From Sphingobium sp. EM0848 (GTDB taxonomy: Bacteria; Pseudomonadota; Alphaproteobacteria; Sphingomonadales; Sphingomonadaceae), in NCBI RefSeq assembly GCF_013375555.1, contig NZ_JABXWB010000001.1:248001-312000 (forward strand): 64,000 bases of DNA, given 5' to 3'. A model generated the notes under the pieces. It did no database searches. It saw only the letters and a list, made by a program, of their open reading frames with translations, and was not told where the DNA came from. This document shows, piece by piece, positions 8,416-17,084 of this stretch. Positions within the stretch are counted from its first letter, which is position 1. Every line of letters begins with the position of its first letter. A program made the translations under genes and the position numbers.

Positions 8416-9693
8416 ATGACAAACAGGTCGATGGAAGATCGTTCCAACTCCGAGGTGGGGCCTTTCTGGTCTCCGCCACCGCGTCCCGAATGGCTGGCGC
8501 GATTTCTGGAAGAAACCCGGTCCTGGGATGCGCATGGCGTATCGCCGCTCGATCCGCAGGAATTGATCGAAACCGCCCGGTGCAATACCGGTCTGACCGA
8601 CTTTGGCGCCGACGATTGGCGCGAACCCTTCGAGATACTTCTCAAGGCAATCGAGGAAGAAGCCGATCTGCACCTGTTCGGCCGGATCTGGACGCGGCAG
8701 GAGATGCTTCTTTTCCTCGAGAACCGCCTGCGGATCGAGGATGTCTATCAGAGGCATCCCGAGATCGACGACGAGGTGATCGAGAAGCCGATATTCATCA
8801 CGGGGCTTCCGCGCTCGGGTACGTCGCTGCTTTTCGAGCTCATCGCCCGGGACAAGCAACTCATGGCACCGGCCAATTGGGAGTTCGTATTGCCCTGTCC
8901 GCCGCCCGAGGCGGCCACTTACCGAACCGACCCGCGGGTTCCGACGGCACAGGACCTCATCACGCAAATGCAAAGGGTGGCGCCGAGCTACCAGGCGATG
9001 CACGAGATGGGGGCCTGGATACCCAATGAATGCGGCGTCGCCTTCCGGATGAGTTTCCGATCGCAGCATCTCGCGGCCGCCTATCAGGTTCCAAGCTATT
9101 CGGGGTGGCTCTTCGCCGCAGACCCGGCGCCGGCCTATCGCGACTATAAACGCCTCCTGAAATTGCTGCAGTGGAAGAACCCGCGGCGGCATTGGCTGCT
9201 CAAGTCCCCCGAACATCAATCCTGCCTGCCGACCCTGTTCGACGTTTTCCCGGATGCCCGGGTGGTCGTGACGCATCGCGATCCGGTTCGGGCTCAGGGG
9301 TCGGTGACGAACCTGCTCGGCACCTTATACTGGATGCGAAGCGACAAGCGTTTCGACGCGGCGGCTTTCGAGCAATTGCTTACCCCCGAAGGGACCGCCG
9401 CGCGGCTCGACCAGATGATCGACTGGATCGAGACAAGGCGGATTCCGTCCGTCCAGATATTCCATTCGCGCTACGCCGATTTGGTCGATACGCCGATCGA
9501 AACCCTGGAGGGCCTCTATGCGCAGATGGGTCTTGAGGCGAGTGAGGCCTTCCTTGCCGAAGTCAAAACCTATCTTGCCGGCAAGCCAAAGGGCAAGTTC
9601 GGCGCGCATCGCTACGCCGTCGACGATGCGCCCGAAACGCGCGGCGTCTTTCACCGCTATGAGTCCTATTTCGACGTTCCGCGCGAGGCATGA
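8416..9693 (+). CDS. Sulfotransferase family protein (PAPS-dependent)
   Basis: The protein has 425 residues from ATG 8416, preceded by AAAGAGAG; a start at 8362 would add 18 residues without a ribosome site. The 5'-phosphosulfate-binding loop is seen as 'PIFITGLPRSGTS' (about residues 125-137) and the 3'-phosphate region as 'VVVTHRDPVRAQGS'. This is the Sulfotransfer_3 type, common in sphingomonads and mycobacteria near steroid and terpene catabolism genes. It would move sulfate from PAPS to a hydroxyl, or may act on an acyl intermediate; the acceptor is unknown. The next gene, a DUF1214 protein, starts 65 bases on, suggesting one transcript under the divergent AraC regulator. Confidence 0.85.
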   Translation: MTNRSMEDRSNSEVGPFWSPPPRPEWLARFLEETRSWDAHGVSPLDPQELIETARCNTGLTDFGADDWREPFEILLKAIEEEADLHLFGRIWTRQEMLLFLENRLRIEDVYQRHPEIDDEVIEKPIFITGLPRSGTSLLFELIARDKQLMAPANWEFVLPCPPPEAATYRTDPRVPTAQDLITQMQRVAPSYQAMHEMGAWIPNECGVAFRMSFRSQHLAAAYQVPSYSGWLFAADPAPAYRDYKRLLKLLQWKNPRRHWLLKSPEHQSCLPTLFDVFPDARVVVTHRDPVRAQGSVTNLLGTLYWMRSDKRFDAAAFEQLLTPEGTAARLDQMIDWIETRRIPSVQIFHSRYADLVDTPIETLEGLYAQMGLEASEAFLAEVKTYLAGKPKGKFGAHRYAVDDAPETRGVFHRYESYFDVPREA

Positions 9694-9758
9694 GCGCTGC
9701 ATCGCGCTCGTAGCGCTTCGCTGCTTTCATATGAAATCCGGGAAATGAGGGAAAAGCC

Positions 9759-10940
9759 ATGAACAACGACCATGATCCCGTCCTTCGCAATGCGTGGCAT
9801 CGCTTCTGTGACGACCTCAAGGCATCGGGCGATATCGCCTTTCGCGAGACGGCAGCCAGCAATCCGGTTGACCGGGCGGCGGGCATCCGCCTGCTGTCGC
9901 GCAACATTGCCCTGGCGCTGGCCTTCGAGTTCGAGAACAAGGATTCCGCTCACCCCGAATTGATGCATTATTTCAATCCGATGCGAAAGCAGGGGGGCGA
10001 CAATAGCGACGCCCTTTATGTGGGCGCTCCCATCAACGGCACCGACACCTATCGCGTGACGGGCCATCGCGGCACGGCGCGCTATTTTGGCGTCACAGTC
10101 GTCGAGAAGGGGGATACGCCCTGGGGCGGAGGCGTCGCGGGAACGCTGTTCGGCGACCAGATCGAGGTCGCGGCCGACGGCAGCTTCGAGCTTTATCTCA
10201 GCCCCGACCCGCAGCCGGGCAACTGGATCAAGACGACACCTGAAACATTCCGGGTCACCTTCCGCCAGTTCTTTGCCGACTGGGAAAATGAAAAGCCAAT
10301 GGAGGCGCGGATCGACCGGCTGACCGGCGATGGCACGCCGCCCCAGCTTTCGGTTGACAGTGTCGTGGAGGGACTTGCCGGGGCCGCCGACTGGGTGGAC
10401 CGATCGGTGATCTACTGGGCCGACATGATCGACAAATGGAAATGCCAGCCCAATATTTTCCTTTCCTATCGCCAACTCGACGACAACAAGATCGACGCCA
10501 CTCCGGGCGGCGAGCCGCTGATTGCCTATTGGAAGTTGCCCGAGGACGAAGCGCTGATCATTCGCGTCCGGCCACCCAAAGCACAATATTGGGCGGTAGA
10601 GTTCGGGAACTATTGGTGGGAGACGATGGATTATCGATATCGGCTTGCAAACACCAATTGCCATTATGCCGCACTGGAGGATGACGGCGAGTTGATCGTC
10701 GTCATCAGCCATGATGATCCCGGCCTACCGAACTGGCTCGATCCCTCCGGCCACAGCGAGGGCTATGTCACCTATCGCTGGATGCTTGCCGACCATTATC
10801 CGGTGCCGACTTGTCAGCAGTTTAAGCGGAGCGAACTCTTCGCGCATCTGCCGGACGGGGTGAAGCGGATCGGCTCCGACGAGCGCCGCGATCAACTCGC
10901 CGAGCGGCGGCGCGGTATCGTGAAACGCTTCAAATGGTGA
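9759..10940 (+). CDS. DUF1214 domain protein, cytoplasmic paralogue
   Basis: The protein has 393 residues; ATG 9759 is preceded by GAGGG at good spacing. It aligns along its whole length with the protein at 710: 'RKQGGDNSDALYVGAPINGT', 'RQFFADWENEKP', 'KIDATPGGEP', 'DDPGLPNWLDPSGHSEG'. It has no Tat or Sec signal and so should stay in the cytoplasm. Function is unknown. The location behind the sulfotransferase and the duplicate with an export signal suggest that the same reaction or binding role is needed on both sides of the inner membrane. Confidence 0.78.
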   Translation: MNNDHDPVLRNAWHRFCDDLKASGDIAFRETAASNPVDRAAGIRLLSRNIALALAFEFENKDSAHPELMHYFNPMRKQGGDNSDALYVGAPINGTDTYRVTGHRGTARYFGVTVVEKGDTPWGGGVAGTLFGDQIEVAADGSFELYLSPDPQPGNWIKTTPETFRVTFRQFFADWENEKPMEARIDRLTGDGTPPQLSVDSVVEGLAGAADWVDRSVIYWADMIDKWKCQPNIFLSYRQLDDNKIDATPGGEPLIAYWKLPEDEALIIRVRPPKAQYWAVEFGNYWWETMDYRYRLANTNCHYAALEDDGELIVVISHDDPGLPNWLDPSGHSEGYVTYRWMLADHYPVPTCQQFKRSELFAHLPDGVKRIGSDERRDQLAERRRGIVKRFKW

Positions 10941-11087
10941 GCGCGTGTTTACGCCGGGCTGATCTGCGTTTGCCGCCGCTGTCGGACTGGGCGCTGCGGT
11001 CGCCCATGGACGTCATATTGCGCCATTGCCCACTTCCAGTTGTTCAGCTGGAACTGCACAAACTGGCTGTAGCTATCGACATGACCG

Positions 11088-11321
11088 TCATAACGGCCGC
11101 AGGAAGAGCTTCGCCTTGTCGGCGGCAATCAGGGCCGGAACCCTCTTAAAGCCCAACCGACGTGCGGCTTCCACGCGGGCCTCGCCAGCAAAGATCATAT
11201 GATCGGCATCGACGACCAGCACCGGCCACAAAAGAGGCCCCGTGTCCGACCAGGCCGATTTGGGTGTCCTACGGTTTTTGAAACGGGCGGGTCTGGAAGC
11301 CGGTTGCTCGGCGCTGACCAT
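11088..11321 (-). pseudogene. ParB/Srx-like nuclease-fold fragment (relic)
   Basis: A 77-residue frame contains 'PVLVVDADHMIFAGEARVEA' followed by 'ARRLGFKRVPALIA', the typical ParB N-terminal core (PVLV-D...I-AG-x-R-x-AA-LG---VP-). The upstream part expected of a ParB-like protein is degenerate and everything after the core is missing, so it looks like a broken remnant of a mobile or phage-type ParB-like gene. The surrounding 464-base gap (10941-11404) has no other recognised gene. Another short minus-strand frame (about 10950-11095) has protein-like composition but no family I can name. Confidence 0.55.
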
Positions 11322-11404
11322 TCCAGTCGAGCGGGGATATCGTCACCCGGTTGAGGGCGCGCAGCGTCTTTCTGTGTCGACCTGCGCGCTGCCCAGGGTG
11401 ATGA

Positions 11405-12175
11405 TCAGACCCCAAAGCCCCCCGCGACCGAAATGGTCTGGCCGGTGATGTAATTGGCATCGTTGGAGGCCAGGAACACGGCGGTCTTGCCAATATCCTC
11501 CGCCTTGCCCCAGCGCTTGATTGGCAGCAGCTTCTTGACCTCGCGCTCCCAATTTTCGTCGAAATAGCCTTCCTTCTGGCCGACCTTGAACTGGCCCGCG
11601 TCGATCACGCCGACCAGCACGCTATTGGCGCGGATTTCGTGCACGCCCTCTTCCTTGGCGATGCCCTTGACCAGCGATTCATTACAGGCCTTGGGCGCGA
11701 CCGACAGGCCGTCGAGATGCGGCCACCAGTCATGCCCGCCCGAACCCAGATGGACGAAGGAACCGCCGCCCTTGGCACGGAAATGAGGGATCGCGATGCG
11801 TGCGGCATAGTAGAAACCGAAAGCTTCGATCTCCATCGACGCGCGGAACTGATCGAGGCTCCAGTCGGCGATATTGACCTGTGCCACGATCGGTCCGGCG
11901 CCCCAGACGATGCTGTGGATGCGGCCATGGACCTCCACTGCGCTGGAAAAGCCGGCTTCCAGTTCCTCATAGCTGCGGGCGTCGGCCTGATGGATGCTCG
12001 CCTTGCGGCCCATGGCGCGGATTTCCGCCGCCGCCGCCTCTGCGCTTTCCTTCTTCGAGCGGTAGAAAATCGCGACGTCCGTGCCAGCCTTGGCGAATTC
12101 CAGCGCGACATCCTTGCCGATACCGCCGCTGCCGCCAAAGACCGCTACTGCGCCTTCAGGAAAATTCCTGTCCAT
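11405..12175 (-). CDS. Atypical short-chain dehydrogenase/reductase lacking the catalytic Tyr
   Basis: The protein has 256 residues with a Rossmann fold. The cofactor-binding glycine motif is 'GGSGGIG' (14-20) and the C-terminus 'YITGQTISVAGGFGV' is a standard SDR end. The catalytic Ser145 and Lys162 are in register, but the Tyr four residues before the Lys is Ser158 (LSVAPK). NNAG is replaced by 'WGAGP'. It lies 31 bases downstream of the Rieske gene 12207-13277 on the same strand, so the two are probably one operon. Either the protein uses another acid/base or it has become a binding or isomerase-type protein. The fold is certain, the activity is not. Confidence 0.85.
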   Translation of the reverse strand: MDRNFPEGAVAVFGGSGGIGKDVALEFAKAGTDVAIFYRSKKESAEAAAAEIRAMGRKASIHQADARSYEELEAGFSSAVEVHGRIHSIVWGAGPIVAQVNIADWSLDQFRASMEIEAFGFYYAARIAIPHFRAKGGGSFVHLGSGGHDWWPHLDGLSVAPKACNESLVKGIAKEEGVHEIRANSVLVGVIDAGQFKVGQKEGYFDENWEREVKKLLPIKRWGKAEDIGKTAVFLASNDANYITGQTISVAGGFGV

Positions 12176-12206
12176 TGTCGTCTTTCCTTAAGAGAATTGG
12201 AGTTGC

Positions 12207-13277
12207 TTATTCGACGGTTTCCAACCCCGGCGCGGGCGCCATGCCGCTGGTGTGGTGGATGCCGTTGGCGCGGGCCTGATAGTCGGCGGCCTTCGCGCGC
12301 GGATTGTAGAATTGGCGATACCAGGCCCGGACGCGATGGAAGGGGCCATCGGTCGGCAGGCGTAATATGTTGAACGCAGGTCCCTTCGTCCGCCAGATCG
12401 CGAAATCCTGGGAGAAGGCGGCAAGCCCCGCCTGATGATATTGGTCGCGCAGGGCCGCATCCTCCGCAGTTGGCGGCGTATTGAGCGCGCGCGTGATGAT
12501 GCTGTGCCAGACCTGCGTCACGCCATCCTCCTTGGGCGTGTGGCAGATGATCTGCACCGCATCGGTTTCGCCAGAAAAGCGGGCTATGAGGATGCCGGGG
12601 CCAGTGTAAAAGGCGTCGACGTCCAGCACGCCGCTCTCGCTTGTCATGGTTTCATGGCCGCCGCCGGAGATCTGTTTGCCGACCACGCCATCAAACAGGG
12701 AGTCGAAATAGGCGAGTTTCTGTCCGTGGATCGGCCCGAAATGCCGGGTGTCGACCAGATTGTCGAGAATCTCCTGAGGGTGAACGTCAAGCGTGCCGAG
12801 GTCATCATAATCGCCGTGCATCCATTGCGGGTCGTCCCATTCGGGCAGGGCGGGCAGTGCATAATCCGGCGCTCCTTCCTCCGGATCATGCCAGGCGAAG
12901 ACGCAGCCGAAGCGTTCTTCGACCGGCCAGGCGCGCAGCTTGGCGGCGGGCGGGATGGCGCCGTCATGATAGGGGATGTGGTCGCACTTGCCGTCCGGTC
13001 CGAAGCGCCAGCTATGATAGGGGCAGCGGATCGAGTCCCCTTCGACCCGTTGGGCGGCGGCCCCGGAGGTCTGCTCGGCGGCGAGATGCGCCTGCATGTG
13101 CGGACAATAGGCGTCAAGCAGCACGACCCGCCCGGATTCGCCGCGATAGATCACCAGTTCCCGCCCGAACATGCGGAGCGCGCCGGGAATATGGGTCACG
13201 TCGGCTGCGCGTGCCACCATCAGCCAGCCGCGCGGAAATGTGAATTCGCCCAGATTATATTCTGCGGTCGTCGCCAT
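12207..13277 (-). CDS. Rieske non-haem iron oxygenase, KshA-like (second paralogue)
   Basis: The protein has 356 residues and is paralogous to 4236-5318 over its length. The Rieske ligands are C58-P-H60 and C85-P-Y-H88, with a 24-residue spacing that is longer than the family norm. The iron site is D175-x2-H178-x4-H183. It diverges from the HTH regulator at 13414 and leads an operon with the unusual SDR. No ferredoxin reductase is encoded in the window, so the electron partner must be elsewhere. A second hydroxylation step, or a variant substrate of the same pathway, is the likely role. Confidence 0.88.
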   Translation of the reverse strand: MATTAEYNLGEFTFPRGWLMVARAADVTHIPGALRMFGRELVIYRGESGRVVLLDAYCPHMQAHLAAEQTSGAAAQRVEGDSIRCPYHSWRFGPDGKCDHIPYHDGAIPPAAKLRAWPVEERFGCVFAWHDPEEGAPDYALPALPEWDDPQWMHGDYDDLGTLDVHPQEILDNLVDTRHFGPIHGQKLAYFDSLFDGVVGKQISGGGHETMTSESGVLDVDAFYTGPGILIARFSGETDAVQIICHTPKEDGVTQVWHSIITRALNTPPTAEDAALRDQYHQAGLAAFSQDFAIWRTKGPAFNILRLPTDGPFHRVRAWYRQFYNPRAKAADYQARANGIHHTSGMAPAPGLETVE

Positions 13278-13413
13278 CTGTCCTCTCCCGCGATGAATTG
13301 TCTCAACGTCTGAGGGCGAAAGTGGCGGGTCGCAGGGGCGACAGCAATCAACTTGTGCAGCATTCCATCATCAGGCAATTGAATCCCATCGTCAGTTGAT
13401 AGGATTGTCAAAA

Positions 13414-14172
13414 ATGTCAAAGGCCAGACGACCGGGCATCGCCACCATCCTCACCGAATTGCGGCGGGAACTGAAGGGGCAGGGCGTGCGCGTGGGGCAG
13501 TTGGCGCAGTTACTGGATGTCGCCGAGCCGACTGTGTGGCGGTGGCTGCGCGGCGATGGACTGACGCTCGACCGGCTTGACGAGATTTGCGCTATCGCGG
13601 ACATCGACCTGCGCGACTTGCTGGCGCGGGGGGATGAGGAACAGGAGAGCTTCACTTTGGCGCAGGAGCGGGTGCTGGCTGCGGACAGAGGGCTGGCACT
13701 GGTGTTCTTTGCCATCCTCCATGGCGCGCAGCCCCGCGATCTGGAGCAGGAATTCGGGCTGGGAACGGAGCGACTGGAGAGCCATGTCGAAAGGTTGAAA
13801 CGGTTGGGGCTGATCGAGGCGTCGAAACGGGGACGGGTGCGGCCCAGGGTGCGTCGCTCCGTGCGGTGGCGCCGGGGCGGGCCGCTGTCCATGGCGTTCG
13901 AGCGGACGGTGAAGCCGCTGTTCATCTCGATGGATTTCGGTGCGCCGGAATCGCTCTATGTCTCAGACATGGTCGCCATGAGCGAAGCGGGCCGGGCGCG
14001 TGTCCATGCGCTGTTCGAAACGCTGCGCGAAGATATTCATGTGATCGGTGAGCAGGAGCGGGCGGCGCGGCTCGACCGGCGGGACTGGAGCGGCATATTG
14101 ATGATGATCCGCCCCTTCGACATCGCTGAAATGACGTCTGAATGGCGGGGCAAAAGAGGAAGCGACCGTTAA
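13414..14172 (+). CDS. XRE-type helix-turn-helix transcriptional regulator
   Basis: The protein has 252 residues from ATG 13414; an in-frame TTG at 13396 is a weaker start. Residues 25-65 form a Cro/C1-type HTH: 'VGQLAQLLDVAEPTVWRWL' then 'LDRLDEICAIADIDLRDLL'. A second helical segment (about 95-135, 'QDLE..LESHVERLKRLGLIE') looks like a winged helix, so it may contact DNA twice. It is divergent from the second Rieske operon with 136 bases between, making it the probable local regulator. The C-terminal domain is not recognised. Confidence 0.75.
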   Translation: MSKARRPGIATILTELRRELKGQGVRVGQLAQLLDVAEPTVWRWLRGDGLTLDRLDEICAIADIDLRDLLARGDEEQESFTLAQERVLAADRGLALVFFAILHGAQPRDLEQEFGLGTERLESHVERLKRLGLIEASKRGRVRPRVRRSVRWRRGGPLSMAFERTVKPLFISMDFGAPESLYVSDMVAMSEAGRARVHALFETLREDIHVIGEQERAARLDRRDWSGILMMIRPFDIAEMTSEWRGKRGSDR

Positions 14173-14202
14173 GGCCGCTTCCAGTCCCCCTTCACGCCAT
14201 GC

Positions 14203-14382
14203 TCACCATTTGAAATTGAGGGTCGCGCCAAATTCGCGCGGGTTCATCACATTGACGAGGCGATAGCCCGAGTCATAGGAGATCGCGCCTGCCGGACCCA
14301 AGGGCTGGAACGTCGGGACGATCCCGGCGCCCAGTGAAATGATCCGCTTCTGATGGAGCAGGTTGCGGGCAAAGGCGGTCAG
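14203..14382 (-). pseudogene. 3' remnant of a TonB-dependent receptor
   Basis: The last 59 codons of a TonB receptor are intact: 'AFARNLLHQKRIISLGAG' (the last but one barrel strands), 'YRLVNVMNPREFGATLNFKW' and a stop. Upstream of about 14382 the similarity stops exactly where the yeiH coding region ends, so the 5' nine-tenths have been lost. The frame stays open by chance opposite the yeiH frame. It marks the edge of the catabolic island. Confidence 0.7.
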
Positions 14383-15464
14383 TGGAGAGCGGAAAGCAGA
14401 GCCAGGCTGATCCCGCATAGACCGAGCAGAGACAGGATCACCGCCGCCGTCACACGGCAACCGGCCTTTGCCACTGTGCGCACGTCCACTCCGAGGCCGA
14501 GCGCGGCCATGGACACTATGGTCAGCACTGTCGCAATATGGCTGATCGGCGCAATGGCTGCTGTCGGCACAAGCCCCAGCGAGCGGCATGCGACCAAGGT
14601 GAGGAAGCCGATGATGAACCACGGCACCAGATGCGCAATGCCGGGTTGCTTCATCTCTGTTCTGTCGGCGACCGCCTTGCCATGGCGGTCCACCGGCCGG
14701 GCAAGGTGGGGAGCGATCAGCGACAATATCAGGCAGGTTGGTCCAAGCATCAGCACACGCACCAGCTTCACCAACATGCCCATCTGGACGGCCGCCGCGC
14801 CCAGCGGAGAAGCGGCTGCGATCACCTGCGGCACGGCATAGACGGTCAGCCCAGCGAAGACACCGAAAGCGATGCCGCTCAACCCGAGCGCGATCCCGAG
14901 CAGCGGAAGGCCGAGCACCACGACCACGCCCAGCACGGCAGTAAAGGTGATCGAGGCCGCCACATCGTCGCTGTCGGCGCCGATCACGGGCGCAACCGCC
15001 GCGATGGCCGAGTTGCCGCAGATTGAGTTGCCGCATGCGACCAGCAGTGCCATGCGAACCGGCAGCCCAAGCAGCCGACCGATGCCGAAGCTCAGCAGCA
15101 TGGCGCTCGCCACCACGCCGGCAATGCCGAATAAAAGTGCGGGCCCCGCCGCCAGGATCGTGGCGGCGCTCACCGACACGCCGAGCAGGACCACTGCCAC
15201 TTCCAGCAAATATTTGGCGCTGAAATCGATCCCGGCCCGCCATTTGCGATCCGGCGTCCACAGGCTGCGCAAGGCGGTGCCGAGCAGGATGGAAAGGACC
15301 AGCGCTTCAAGCCACGCCTTGCCGGCCAGCGCTCGTTCACTCGCCTCCAATCCATAAGCGGCTGCCGTCAGCGCGAAACAGAGGCCCACGCCCGGTAACA
15401 GGCGAATGCATTTGCCAGCCAATTGTGCCGGCGATGTTGGATGACGATCGGCAAGAGCGACCAT
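14379..15464 (-). CDS. yeiH: YeiH/UPF0324 family membrane transporter (putative sulfate exporter family)
   Basis: The protein has 361 residues; the ATG follows AAGGA at good spacing. It is highly hydrophobic with about ten transmembrane helices. The family signature includes 'CGNSICGNSAIAAVAPVIGA' in the middle and 'ALGLGVDVRTV' near the end. Members are annotated as putative sulfate/sulfite exporters, and in many bacteria they lie beside a LysR regulator of the YeiE type, as here. The two are divergent with 106 bases between. The gene end coincides with the TonB-receptor relic, showing that this pair was joined by recombination. Confidence 0.85.
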   Translation of the reverse strand: MVALADRHPTSPAQLAGKCIRLLPGVGLCFALTAAAYGLEASERALAGKAWLEALVLSILLGTALRSLWTPDRKWRAGIDFSAKYLLEVAVVLLGVSVSAATILAAGPALLFGIAGVVASAMLLSFGIGRLLGLPVRMALLVACGNSICGNSAIAAVAPVIGADSDDVAASITFTAVLGVVVVLGLPLLGIALGLSGIAFGVFAGLTVYAVPQVIAAASPLGAAAVQMGMLVKLVRVLMLGPTCLILSLIAPHLARPVDRHGKAVADRTEMKQPGIAHLVPWFIIGFLTLVACRSLGLVPTAAIAPISHIATVLTIVSMAALGLGVDVRTVAKAGCRVTAAVILSLLGLCGISLALLSALH

Positions 15465-15532
15465 GGCGGTTCCTTTCGCCGCCCGATCTATGCTCTGCCA
15501 ATCGTTCGATCCAATGCATGATTTTTGTCATT

Positions 15533-15553
15533 TCAATCGTGATTTACGATTGA
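15533..15553. promoter_or_regulatory. LysR-type operator between yeiH and lysR
   Basis: A perfect inverted repeat TCAATCGT-GATTT-ACGATTGA lies 17 bases before the LysR start in the divergent promoter region. Its size and centre fit a LysR-family dimer site that could repress lysR and control yeiH. Confidence 0.6.
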
Positions 15554-15570
15554 TTATGCCATGATCGAGT

Positions 15571-16449
15571 ATGACCCTCGATCAACTCCGAATCTTTGTT
15601 GGAGTGGCCGAACGCGAGCACATGACGGCCGCGGCTCGTGCCCTTCATGTCACGCAGTCCGCGGCTTCCGCCGCGATAGCCGCTTTGGAGGAGCGGCACG
15701 CGGTGAAGCTGTTCCACCGGATCGGGCGGGGCATCGCATTGACCGAGGCAGGGCGGCTTTTCCTGGTCGAGGCACGCGGCATACTCGCGCGCGCCGCCGC
15801 CGCGGAGAATATGCTGGGCGAACTGGGTGGGCTGAAGCGCGGCACGCTTCGTGTCGTTGCCAGCCAGACCATCGCCGCCTATTGGCTCCCCTCCATTCTG
15901 GCCGCCTTCCGCGAACGCTATCCCGCATTGGAGATCGATCTGGCGATCGCCAATACCGAGGGGGCTGCGGCACGGGTCCGCAATGGCGAAGCCGACCTGG
16001 GCATAGTCGAAGGCGAGATAGATGATCCAGCACTTGCCCATTGGCCGATCGGCGAGGATCGGCTGGTGCTGGTCCAGGCTATCCCATTCGAGGTTGATCA
16101 CATCGATGCGAATTGGTTGCGTGACGCATGCTGGGTACGGCGTGAGCCGGGTTCCGGTACGCGATCGACATTCGATCATTATCTGGCAGCGGTTGGTGTG
16201 GATTCAGAAACCCTGAACGTGGCGCTTGTCCTCCCATCCAATGAGAGCGTCCGGACAGCCGTCGAGGCGGGCGCTGGGGTGGCGGTTCTCTCCTCCCTTG
16301 TCGTGGCGCCGGCGATCGCCGCGGGGACGTTGCATATCGCGCCCATTGAGTTTCCACCGCGGCCGTTCTTCGGTCTGCGCCATAAAGAACGCTATCGTTC
16401 CAGGGCAACCGATGCATTGCTGGAGCTTGTTGGATCAGCGAGCGGATAA
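15571..16449 (+). CDS. LysR family regulator (YeiE-like)
   Basis: The protein has 292 residues. The N-terminal winged HTH is 'TAAARALHVTQSAASAAIAALE' with the typical 'LFHRIGRGIALTEAG' wing. The C-terminal half is a periplasmic-binding-protein-like effector domain beginning 'LRVVASQTIAAYWLPSILAAF', a phrase shared by CysB/CysL/YeiE-type regulators. It is divergent from yeiH and overlooks the inverted repeat at 15533-15553. It probably senses a sulfur oxyanion and controls yeiH, an inference from the family pairing. Confidence 0.88.
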   Translation: MTLDQLRIFVGVAEREHMTAAARALHVTQSAASAAIAALEERHAVKLFHRIGRGIALTEAGRLFLVEARGILARAAAAENMLGELGGLKRGTLRVVASQTIAAYWLPSILAAFRERYPALEIDLAIANTEGAAARVRNGEADLGIVEGEIDDPALAHWPIGEDRLVLVQAIPFEVDHIDANWLRDACWVRREPGSGTRSTFDHYLAAVGVDSETLNVALVLPSNESVRTAVEAGAGVAVLSSLVVAPAIAAGTLHIAPIEFPPRPFFGLRHKERYRSRATDALLELVGSASG

Positions 16450-16674
16450 GGTCATGTTCCGCCGGAATCATATTGGGCCTGCACCTTAAAAGTCGCTGCT
16501 GATATTTTAAATGGCTCTGGATCAAATTTCAGATATTTTTCTAATTGGAACAAGAAAAGGCAATGATGTTACCATATAACGTTATGCGGCAATCCTGAAT
16601 ACACTTCATGGCGGATGGGTTTAACCTGCTCCCCACGGGTTATTTCCCCGTGACATCTTGGCAGGCATCGACTA

Positions 16675-17016
16675 ATGCCCAACGCCATGCGTCGACTGGG
16701 TTATTATCTCCTCTGCCTGCTGACCGCGTCGTTGCTGACGACGACGGTGGTGCATGCACGTGAGATTCCCAATGGTCCGACCATCGAATGTTCGGGCTAT
16801 GTCCACACTGACAGCGATTCGGATCAGTCGCAGGGCGACGCCGACAAGGCGATGCCCCATCACCATGGCAGCTGCCATGGCTCCGCTGCCTTTGTACCCA
16901 TGACGGCCAGCGATGCGCTCCTGCCCGTTCCTGTGGACATGCCCTCACGCGCCCCAACGGCAGTTGTTCCCAAGCGCTGGGCCATCGGCCCCGGTTTGCG
17001 CCCACCCATCGCCTGA
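16675..17016 (+). CDS. Small secreted His-rich protein at head of czc operon
   Basis: The protein has 113 residues. There is a Sec signal (MRRLGYYLLCLLTASLL..VVHA), preceded in frame by four residues if ATG 16675 is used. The mature part carries 'DSDSDQSQGD' and 'PHHHGSCHG', which could bind divalent metal, and ends Pro-rich. No family is recognised. It stands 69 bases before czcC on the same strand, so a periplasmic metal-binding or sensing role in the efflux system is likely. A short stem (CACGGG / CCCGTG, 16634-16652) lies in its leader. Confidence 0.6.
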   Translation: MPNAMRRLGYYLLCLLTASLLTTTVVHAREIPNGPTIECSGYVHTDSDSDQSQGDADKAMPHHHGSCHGSAAFVPMTASDALLPVPVDMPSRAPTAVVPKRWAIGPGLRPPIA

Positions 17017-17084
17017 GAAAGCCATAGTCGATCCGTCCGCCGCCGTGACGGGTCATTCATGACTTTCGATCAGGAATTTCATAC

